Made by a program: the position numbers and the translations under genes
Shown here: positions 35,801-47,800 of the stretch, in pieces
Numbering within the stretch: position 1 is the first letter of the stretch
Layout of the letters: every line of letters starts with the position of its first letter
Assembly: GCA_935421135.1 (NCBI GenBank)
Contig: OW285188.1
Span: 27,378,433 to 27,442,432, forward strand
Length of the DNA: 64,000 nt
Direction: 5' to 3'
Source: Bugulina stolonifera
Lineage: Eukaryota; Bryozoa; Gymnolaemata; Cheilostomatida; Bugulidae
Notes under the pieces: generated by a model
What the model saw: only the letters and a program-made list of their open reading frames with translations
Database searches by the model: none
What the model was told of the DNA's origin: nothing

Positions 35801-38800
35801 GATTGTTCATAGGCTCTCTTATCAGTAGATTGGATTGTTCATAGGCTCTCTTATCAGTAGATTAGATTGTTCATAGGCTCTCTTATCAGTAGATTAGATT
35901 GTTCATAGGCTCTCTTATCAGTAGATCAGATTGTTCATAGGCTCTCTTATCAGTAGATTAGATTGTTCATAGGCTCTCTTATCAGTAGATTGGATTGTTC
36001 ATAGGCTCTCTTATCAGTAGATCAGATTGTTCATAGGCTCTCTTATCAGTAGATTGGATTGTTCATAGGCTCTCTTATCAGTAGATTAGATTGTTCATAG
36101 GCTCTCTTATCAGTAGATTAGATTGTTCATAAGCTCTCTTATCAGTAGATCAGATTGTTCATAGGCTCTCTTATCAGTAGATTGGATTGTTCATAGGCTC
36201 TCTTATCAGTAGATTAGATTGTTCATAGGCTCTCTTATCAGTAGATCAGATTGTTCATAGGCTCTCTTATCAGTAGATCAGATTGTTCATAGGCTCTCTT
36301 ATCAGTAGATCAGATTGTTCATAGGCTCTCTTATCAGTAGATTAGATTGTTCATAAGCTCTCTTATCAATAGATCAGATTGTTCATAGGCTCTCTTATCA
36401 GTAGATTGGATTGTTCATAGGCTCTCTTATCAGTAGATTGGATTGTTCATAGGCTCTCTTATCAGTAGATTAGATTGTTCATCGGCTCTCTTATCAGTAG
36501 ATCAGATTGTTCATAGGCTCTCTTATCAGTAGATTAGATTGTTCATAGGCTCTCTTATCAGTAGATCAGATTGTTCATAGGCTCTCTTATCAGTAGATCA
36601 GATTGTTCATAGGCTCTCTTATCAGTAGATCAGATTGTTCATAGGCTCTCTTATCAGTAGATCAGATTGTTCATAGGCTCTCTTATCAGTAGATTAGATT
36701 GTTCATAGGCTCTCTTATCAGTAGATTAGATTGTTCATAGGCTCTCTTATCAGTAGATCAGATTGTTCATAGGCTCTCTTATCAGTAGATCAGATTGTTC
36801 ATAGGCTCTCTTATCAGTAGATTAGATTGTTCATAGGCTCTCTTATCAGTAGATTAGATTGTTCATAGGCTCTCTTATCAGTAGATCAGATTGTTCATAG
36901 GCTCTCTTATCAGTAGATCAGATTGTTCATAGGCTCTCTTATCAGTAGATCAGATTGTTCATAGGCTCTCTTATCAGTAGATCAGATTGTTCATAGGCTC
37001 TCTTATCAGTAGATCAGATTGTTCATAGGCTCTCTTATCAGTAGATCAGATTGTTCATAGGCTCTCTTATCAGTAGATTAGATTGTTCATAGGCTCTCTT
37101 ATCAGTAGATTAGATTGTTCATAGGCTCTCTTATCAGTAGATTGGATTGTTCATAGGCTCTCTTATCAGTAGATCAGATTGTTCATAGGCTCTCTTATCA
37201 GTAGATCAGATTGTTCATAGGCTCTCTTATCAGTAGATCAGATTGTTCATAGGCTCTCTTATCAGTAGATCAGATTGTTCATAGGCTCTCTTATCAGTAG
37301 ATTGGATTGTTCATAGGCTCTCTTATCAGTAGATTAGATTGTTCATAGGCTCTCTTATCAGTAGATTAGATTGTTCATAAGCTCTCTTATCAGTAGATCA
37401 GATTGTTCATAGGCTCTCTTATCAGTAGATTGGATTGTTCATAGGCTCTCTTATCAGTAGATTTGATTGTTCATAGGCTCTCTTATCAGTAGATCAGATT
37501 GTTCATAGGCTCTCTTATCAGTAGATCAGATTGTTCATAGGCTCTCTTATCAGTAGATCAGATTGTTCATAGGCTCTCTTATCAGTAGATCAGATTGTTC
37601 ATAGGCTCTCTTATCAGTAGATCAGATTGTTCATAGGCTCTCTTATCAGTAGATCAGATTGTTCATAGGCTCTCTTATCAGTAGATCGGATTGTTCATAG
37701 GCTCTCTTATCAGTAGATCAGATTGTTCATAGGCTCTCTTATCAGTAGATTAGATTGTTCATAGGCTCTCTTATCAGTAGATCAGATTGTTCATAGGCTC
37801 TCTTATCAGTAGATTGGATTGTTCATAGGCTCTCTTATCAGTAGATTAGATTGTTCATAGGCTCTCTTATCAGTAGATTGGATTGTTCATAGGCTCTCTT
37901 ATCAGTAGATTAGATTGTTCATAGGCTCTCTTATCAGTAGATTAGATTGTTCATAGGCTCTCTTATCAGTAGATTGGATTGTTCATAGGCTCTCTTATCA
38001 GTAGATCAGATTGTTCATAGGCTCTCTTATCAGTAGATTAGATTGTTCATAGGCTCTCTTATCAGTAGATTGGATTGTTCATAGGCTCTCTTATCAGTAG
38101 ATCAGATTGTTCATAGGCTCTCTTATCAGTAGATTGGATTGTTCATAGGCTCTCTTATCAGTAGATCAGATTGTTCATAGGCTCTCTTATCAGTAGATTG
38201 GATTGTTCATAGGCTCTCTTATCAGTAGATTAGATTGTTCATAGGCTCTCTTATCAGTAGATCAGATTGTTCATAGGCTCTCTTATTAGTAGATCAGATT
38301 GTTCATCGGCTCTCTTATTAGTAGATTGGATTGTTCATAGGCTCTCTTATCAGTAGATTGGATTGTTCATAGGCTCTCTTATCAGTAGATCAGATTGTTC
38401 ATAGGCTCTCTTATCAGTAGATCAGATTGTTCATAGGCTCTCTTATCAGTAGATCGGATTGTTCATAGGCTCTCTTATCAGTAGATCAGATTGTTCATAG
38501 GCTCTCTTATCAGTAGATTAGATTGTTCATAGGCTCTCTTATCAGTAGATCAGATTGTTCATAGGCTCTCTTATCAGTAGATTGGATTGTTCATAGGCTC
38601 TCTTATCAGTAGATTAGATTGTTCATAGGCTCTCTTATCAGTAGATTGGATTGTTCATAGGCTCTCTTATCAGTAGATTAGATTGTTCATAGGCTCTCTT
38701 ATCAGTAGATTAGATTGTTCATAGGCTCTCTTATCAGTAGATTGGATTGTTCATAGGCTCTCTTATCAGTAGATCAGATTGTTCATAGGCTCTCTTATCA

Positions 38801-41800
38801 GTAGATTAGATTGTTCATAGGCTCTCTTATCAGTAGATTGGATTGTTCATAGGCTCTCTTATCAGTAGATCAGATTGTTCATAGGCTCTCTTATCAGTAG
38901 ATTGGATTGTTCATAGGCTCTCTTATCAGTAGATCAGATTGTTCATAGGCTCTCTTATCAGTAGATTGGATTGTTCATAGGCTCTCTTATCAGTAGATTA
39001 GATTGTTCATAGGCTCTCTTATCAGTAGATCAGATTGTTCATAGGCTCTCTTATTAGTAGATCAGATTGTTCATCGGCTCTCTTATTAGTAGATTGGATT
39101 GTTCATAGGCTCTCTTATCAGTAGATTGGATTGTTCATAGGCTCTCTTATCAGTAGATTGGATTGTTCATAGGCTCTCTTATCAGTAGATCAGATTGTTC
39201 ATCGGCTCTCTTATCAGTAGATTGGATTGTTCATAGGCTCTCTTATCAGTAGATTGGATTGTTCATAGGCTCTCTTATCAGTAGATTAGATTGTTCATAG
39301 GCTCTCTTATCAATAGATCAGATTGTTCATAGGCTCTCTTATCAGTAGATCAGATTGTTCATAGGCTCTCTTATCAGTAGATTAGATTGTTCATAGGCTC
39401 TCTTATCAGTAGATTGGATTGTTCATAGGCTCTCTTATCAGTAGATCAGATTGTTCATAGGCTCTCTTATCAGTAGATTAGATTGTTCATAGGCTCTCTT
39501 ATCAGTAGATTGGATTGTTCATAGGCTCTCTTATCAGTAGATTAGATTGTTCATAGGCTCTCTTATCAGTAGATTAGATTGTTAATGTACTGTCAGTTCA
39601 TCCAGTTGGTCTATGGATAGTTTGAACACTTCTACTACAGACAATTTGGTACAATATTCAAATTCCTCATTTAGTTAATTGCATATAATTTTGATTGCAC
39701 TGAGGCAAGCCTCCAAAACCTCTCTGTTTACATTCCTAGAGTTGTATACATGTGTACTTTTTATAAGCATACTTACTTGTAAATATGATTGTAAGTGTAC
39801 ATATTGTATCATGTAGATTGCAGTACCTCTGAGTATATACACTTTGTTTGTTTATTGTTATTCAGGGCTGCAGGGACATTTTTCGGGCAATTCTGTACAA
39901 GTGCCGGAGTATACCTCCATCAGACTCTTCCACTCCACAAATTCAGAGCGTAGTCGAGGTAGTACATTCCTTAGCAATGGTAATCAAGAACAAGTGTTAG
40001 CATAATATCCAGCCATCCAAAGTTCCACATGGTGTCTTGGAGAATCTAACGTTCATGTTCATTATTGTAGTTGACAGGAAAAAGTTTGGCAGCATGACTA
40101 ACCACGGCAGCTGATGTACATGTATATATATATATACATGTAGTTATGTACATGCCATATCACTGAGTTAGTAGACTAAACCACTATTCTTATTACAGGT
40201 ATTCAATTATATTCTGAACAGAAACGCTTGCCTGCTGCCCAGTTACTTTGCTATAAATGAGATTATTAAATTACCTCAGCAGGATGATAAGCAGCCCTTA
40301 CACTGGGTGAGTGACCTTTACACTGGGTGAATGACCTTTACACTGGGTGAACGACCTTTACACTGGGTGGACGACCTTTACACTAGGTGAATGACCTTTA
40401 CACTGGGTGAATAACCTTTACACTGGGTTAATGACCTTTACACTGGGTTAATGACCTTTACACTGGGTGAATGACCTTTACACTGGGTGAGTGACCTTTA
40501 CACTGGGTGAGTGACCTTTACACTGGGTGAACGACCTTTACACTAGGTGAATGACCTTTACACTGGGTGAATGACCTTTACACTGGGTTAATGACCTTTA
40601 CACTGGGTTAATGACCTTTACACTGGGTGAATGACCTTTACACTGGGTGAATGACCTTTAAACTGGGTGAACGACCTTTACACTGGGTTAATGACCTTTA
40701 CACTGGGTGAGTGACATTTACACTGGGTGAATGACGTTTAGAATTGGTAGGCAAGCATTTGAAGTATAGTTTTTGTATCTTTTAGGCATTCGGTAAGATA
40801 CTTGCCGAGTTTACGCAGACTTTTCGTCCAACAGTACAGATTGTGACCATCTCTAGTTTGTCTCAGCTCAGGCCTGTTATTGGACATTCTAATATCAACG
40901 CTTACGTGTGGAGACTGGAGTTGAGAAACTTGAGGTTCCCAAACAATGGGCCCCTTCCCTTTGACAGGGTATTTTATCTATTACTATGTGTCAACTATGC
41001 TGTACTAAGTAATTACATCATTGTGTAGTAGGTATAGACACATGTACCCACAGTGTATATGTTTCTATGAGTAAACACAAGTACCTACATGTATATGTTT
41101 ACAGGACAAGTCCCCCACCAACCTTATCAGATATGTGCTCACCCATGCCTACTCTGTGGACTTCATGACCAGCATACTCATCGCCAATAGAAAGGTTCGT
41201 ATTGCTGTAGGCTCATTCACCATGTGTAACAGTTGAAACATCTACATGTATATGGCATCAACTTGTTGTCTAATAAGTGATATAACGTGGCTGGTTGTGA
41301 CAAGTATAGGCGTGTGCTTGTAGTCTCAGGATGACGCCAAGAGCAGGTACTCTGAGCTCGAGGAGCAACTGTGCGAACATGTCATACACCTAACAGAGAG
41401 TCAGTCCAAGCTGTCTAACTGTGCTACTGTTTTGCCACACCTACGTTGGCACAATATCACAGCTCATATCATCTTCTTTGTGCTCTGGAATATGGTCAAC
41501 CTTCCCCACATGCTCATGCAGCTATACAAGAAGGTCAGTAGTATATACACATACAGTATTATATACACATGCAGTATTATATACACATACAGTAGTATAT
41601 ACACATACAGTAGTATATACACATACAGTAGTATACACATACAGTATTATATACACATACAGTAGTATATACATACAGTATTATATACACATACAGTAGT
41701 ATATACACATACAGTATTATATACACATACAGTAGTATACACATACAGTATTATATACACATACAGTAGTATATATATACAGTATTATATACACATACAG

Positions 41801-44800
41801 TATTATATACACATACAGTATTATATACACATACAGTATTATATACACATACAGTATTATATACACATAAAGTAGTATACACATACAGTATTATATACAC
41901 ATACAGTATTATATACACATACAGTATTATACACATACAGTAGTATACACATACAGTATTATATACACATACAGTAGTATACACATACAGTATTATATAC
42001 ACATACAGTAGTATATACACATACAGTAGTATATACACATACAGTAGTATACACATACAGTAGTATACACATACAGTAGTATACACATACAGTATTATAT
42101 ACACATACAGCATATACAGTGTACTGCAGCACACTGCAGTGTGATGCAGTGTTATATACACTTGTCTACTGATTACTTTAGCTGGAGGGGCGCAGTGTAC
42201 AGACTGGCTGCTCTAGGGACCACCTCATGTGGATGCTACAGCAGTGTCTATTTGGGGTATCTAAGCCAGTGTGTGCTTATGGCTATCTCTCATTCATGAG
42301 GCTGTATGACCAGCTGTACACTGACACAGGCCCCCTTCCTGTCCCAGACTTCTCTACTCAGCACTCTGTGATCAGCTGTGCTGTCACTTGTATCTGGTCG
42401 CACATGCAGAAGAAGGCAGCTCAGTTGACTGAGCACAAGACTAAGATGAGACCAATACCTAATATACTGAGAGCTCAGCTTGAGTATGTATCACTAGTCA
42501 ACAGTATACAAGTACATACGTACATGTACAATATACATATTATATACATACATATAATTATACATACATCTCCAGCTATATGAAAGTTCTAACTAGCTGT
42601 ATGTTAACTAAAACCATCCCACACTTTGATGGACTGGCCTGACTTACTATATATTAGAACCTGCAGAGTGTAGTCCTTCACCAGCCCATCACTACATGTA
42701 TAATAGCAGTACTTGCCCTGTAACTTAGAGTTGTCTTCTTCTTGTGCTTGAGTAAAGAGAGAGCGCAACTCCGTGTTGATTTGAAAATTACTCTGTACAC
42801 TCCAGCATAGCCTTGTTGCTGGTGAACTATAGGTATATGTAGGATTTATATGCATGCCTATATATACACATGCACACTTTTTGTTTGATAGTTACTTAAA
42901 GACAGCGCTACAACAGTATACACAGGGTCAGACAACTCCACCTCCTCCACTCACATGTGACTTTAAGCTGGCTACCATCTGCAATGCGTGTAAGTATTAC
43001 CCCCTCTCTCTATAGAGTAGCAGTGTACAGGATGTTATAACATGCACTACAGTGTAAATGTTTGCATATAGACCTCCTCTCTGGACAATATCAGTATACG
43101 GATATCCATAGCTGAAGTACCAGTTAGTAGACTGTCTTATTGTATGCCTGTGGTTGTTGCAATACCCTAGCTAAGATATGGGACGGTAACATTAACCCCA
43201 GCACAGGATGGTAGCCTTAGTTCCCTGCATATAGACTACTGTACATGTGTATTTCCATTCACATTGTGAGCAGCTCTTGATTCAGTAGTTTGTAATGACT
43301 ATACAGTGCAGTGTGCAGTGACTGCCCTTGTAATCAGGAGTTGTGTTCTCTTTAACTGCAAACAATAATATTATGTTACATACAGACAGCACGAGTGAGG
43401 TAATGCCATCTCTATTGAACTACATGATGGAGTCGATGATGAACACGAGTATGCAGACCAAGTTACCTCATGGTATACCTTGCTATATGAATACTGAGCC
43501 CCTAACTATGGATATGCTAGACTCTCTATCTGTTCACACAAAGATGCTGTAAGTACATAGACTATTGGCTCAACTGTAAGTACATGGACTGTTTGGTCAG
43601 CTGTAAGTACATGGACTATTAGGATAGCTGTAAGTACATAGGATATTAGATCAGCTGTAAGTACATGGAATATTAGGATAGCTGTAAGTACATAGGATAT
43701 TAGGTCAGCTGTAAGTACATAGAATACTAGGTCAGCTGTAAGTACATGGACTATTGGGTCAAGTAGGTATCATATTGAAGTATGCTTTATTCCAGAGCAT
43801 AATGTTCAAGTGATAACTTCTCAAAACTAGAATTGTGTGCTTGATATTTTCTTAATTTCTTCATGATAGTATTTACTAGGAAATGTGGAAATAATGAGGG
43901 TATAAATGAAGGTGAGGTGGTAGACAGGTTGTAGACAGGTGCTATAGGGCTTCCTGTATTATCTACCTAGTCATACTACATTACGCATCTTCTTCCTAGT
44001 ATATATACAGTGAGTCACTTAGTATGTATACATCTATATACAGTATGTGTATATACAAGGGTGCTGTTAGGTATACCCAATGTACATAATATACTGTCTT
44101 ATATCCAGTGTATTACTCACCACCATTTGGTAGTGAGTAACACTCCAATAATCTCCCAAATCATAGAATATTCTCTACTTTTTGCCCGTCTGTCCGGCAG
44201 TTGACATGCTTGTATTGGTCATGGGTGGAAGTGGGAACATCTTATAGACAGGGTGTAGTTATTACTATGTCGTGGGAATTACATATAGGCACCACATGTA
44301 TCATCTTATATAATTTAACAAGGTTTATTCTTCAAAATATGTACATGCACTTTTAATTCATCATAACATAATTTATTAGCCATTAGGGTAATTACATGTA
44401 CTTCAATTTAGTTGTTCCATAATACTGTGGTCAATCACTGCTTTATGAATTGATAAGGTAGGGTTGGGTGATATGAGTGATGCAGTAATACGTTACGTGA
44501 CACGAGTGATGCAGTAATACGTTACGTTACGTGACATGAGTGATGCAGTGATACGTTACATGACATGAGTGATGTGATGTGTCCCTGAATGGTGGGAACT
44601 GGAGTCTCTGTCTTTCTGTTAACCTCTCCCTCATCATAAACATTAGCAAGTGTATTGGAATGTGCTGATGTAATCACGCTGCTATGTACACTTGATGTAC
44701 TATGTTTTAGCCTTATCAAACAGCTGTTTAACAAGATGGAAGCCCAAGTGAAGAGTCAGTCGCAGGTGGCACTCTCCCCCGCCTTAGTGGAGACTTGTGC

Positions 44801-47800
44801 TAGGTTATTGGTCTATACAGAGATTGAACAGACATTTGGTATCAAGAGCTTTGTCAGTAAGTCCAAGGAATGTTGTTGGGCCCTGGATACGCCTAATACA
44901 AAGTTTCTATTACAGCCCTGTGGATATATTGAATAGCAATTTCAAACTATTAAAAATTGATAGGGGATTAAAACTTGAGTCTAATCTCCAAAGATATGTT
45001 AAGAGATCAAGTGCCCACTGAACTATCAAAGCAATTGCCTTGTCTTTGATAGTAAATTGTCTTGTTGTCATTTTATATCAAGTGAGTAATATAATGAGAG
45101 GTTTGATTGAAGTCAGAAGGTGTCTACATCTACAAGGCACCTGTTTGGTGCATATAATGCACTACAGGATTTGTTTATACATCACATGCTTTACCTGACT
45201 TAGATGGATGGAGACTAGCCAACACCACGCTTACTCTAAACACCATAATATTAATGGCATGTATATTGGATATATTAATAGGGTGTGTACAGGTTGTACC
45301 ACCTAAAAACTGATCATTTAGTGATAATCGAGCATACAAAGTCCAATTTTACAATTTATTTAGTGAGAAAGTACTAATGGTTCGGTTTATGGCAGTTGAA
45401 CTAAGTTCAAGTTCAAATTACGCTAACAAAATGGCAAATAAAAAGTTTAATTTGTTTTCAAATTGTTATTTTCTTGCCCAAGTAGCAGGAAGTTTTTTCT
45501 ACTTTATTTAAATGATTAAAATCTGAAACGTGAATAACCGCTGCATTCGCAAAGATATGCTTGTGCTCAGGTCTTCTACTAGACTAATCCATCACCAGGA
45601 CATAAGGTGGTTTTTAGAACTTTTGAATGATTGTCGGACCGTCTACAAATTATACTATAAATAAGTTTTAAAATCCAATAAAAATATTAGTTCTCGTTAA
45701 AATAAATTTTAGAGTAAATAGTGAGTTGTGCCTGATTTATTGATTTTATTACCAATAGTGTAACAGACACTCATCAGGTAAAATGACTCTTCTGTGTCAG
45801 GGAGATACTAAGCGAAGTATACCTCATGCTCCTTAACTTGTGTGATAAGAAGGGTGTTATCACATTGAGATTGGGTCAATCAGTCTGCCTGTATTCAGTT
45901 TCTTCAGAGTGTATAGGAGTGATAGATTCTTGTGGACACCCTCAAATTTACTTTTTTCTCTACTTTCTACTTAGCTTTTGGTCTTTCCTTAGCACTACCA
46001 TCAAGAGTGCGATCTTCAGACGCACCTAACAATGTGATCTGCTGCAGCTCTTAACAATGTGATCTGTTGCAGCCCTTAGCAGTTGGGTCTGTTGCAGCCC
46101 TTAACAATGTGATCTGTTGCAGCCCTTAACAGTTGGGTCTGTTGCAACCCTTAACAGTGTTGGGTCTGTTGCAGCACTGTCTGTCTCTTTCTTAACTCTC
46201 TGGTGACCATCTTGTGATTGGGATGCTACTCATTCTAGTAATGTCAGAAGTACAACCAGCTCAAATTGGAGAATTGCACAAAGTAAACCTAAGGTTGAAT
46301 ATATTCCCACACTGGTAATCCACCAGGGAATTTATGGCTACACTGGCACTATATTATTGTTTGACTCTGTACATGTTCATGTATGTATACATGAACATTA
46401 CTTGAGTGAATCATCAAACCTGATGCAGCAAGTTTATAATTCGAAAAAAAAAAATGTTTTTCAGTCTGAGAATTTTCTCAACTGCATTTAATCATTTGGC
46501 TACGGAGAATAACATGTGCCCTGTTCTCTACTAATGCTTGTCTCTGCTTGTTTGCAGGTAGTGTGCTGCCGTCAGTCATAACTGCCAAGTGCGTTCCAGT
46601 TATAAACACGTTGCTCGAGATGGCCACATACAGACTCACCCACATGCAGCCTCACTATCGTATGAAGATCCTGAGTAGCCTCCTCGAGGAGCTCTCTAGT
46701 GTCAACCATAATCAGCTGCATATAAGGTACTGTATATCCCCTCTTATAACCAGTTGCATATAAGGTACTGTATATCCCCTCTTATAAACAGCTGCATATA
46801 AGGTACTGTATATCCCCTCTTATAAACAGCTGCATATAAGGTACTGTATATCCCCTCTTATAATTAGCTGCACATAGGGTACTGTATATCCCCTCTTATA
46901 ATCAACGGCGTATAAAGTACTGTATATCCCCTCTTACAATCAACGGCATACAAGGTACTGTATATCCCCTCTTATAATCAGCTGCACATAGGGTACTGTA
47001 TATCCCCTTTTATAATCAACGGCGTATAAAGTACTGTATATCCCCTCTTATAATCAACTGCATATAAGGTACTGTATATCCCTTCTTATAATCAACTGCA
47101 TATAAGGTACTGTATATCCCCTCTTATAATCAGCTGCATATAAGGTACTGTATATCCCCTCTTATAATCAACTGCATATAAGGTACTGTATATCCCGTCT
47201 TATAATTAGCTGCACATAGGGTACTGTATATCCCCTCTTATAATCAGCTGCACATAGGGTACTGTATATCCCCTTTTATAATCAACGGCGTATAAAGTAC
47301 TGTATATCCCCTCTTATAATCAACTGCATATAAGGTACTGTATATCCCCTCTTATAAACAGCTGCACATAGGGTACTGTATATCCCCTTTTATAATCAAC
47401 GGCGTATAAAGTACTGTATATCCCCTCTTATAATCAACTGCATATAAGGTACTGTATATCCCCTCTTATAATCAACTGCATATAAGGTACTGTATATCCC
47501 CTCTTATAATCAGCTGCATATAAGGTACTGTATATCCCCTCTTATAATCAACTGCATATAAGGTACTGTATATCCCGTCTTATAATTAGCTGCACATAGG
47601 GTACTGTATATCCCCTCTTATAATCAGCTGCACATAGGGTACTGTATATCCCCTTTTATAATCAACGGCGTATAAAGTACTGTATATCCCCTCTTATAAT
47701 CAACTGCATATAAGGTACTGTATATCCCCTCTTATAAACAGCTGCATATAAGGTACTGTATATCCCGTCTTATAATTAGCTGCACATAGGGTACTGTATA

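Noticed and set aside
35181..39584. CRISPR-like array
   Set aside because: The 32-bp units abut each other without spacers; no cas-like genes; intron of MED23.
41751..42161. 136-codon minus frame of Cys/Val/Tyr repeats
   Set aside because: Antisense reading of the 18-bp array in MED23 intron 9.
44857..44936. Extension of MED23 exon 13 to a stop at 44936
   Set aside because: GTAAGT at 44857 joins in phase to 46558, which continues the MED23 homology; the extension has none.
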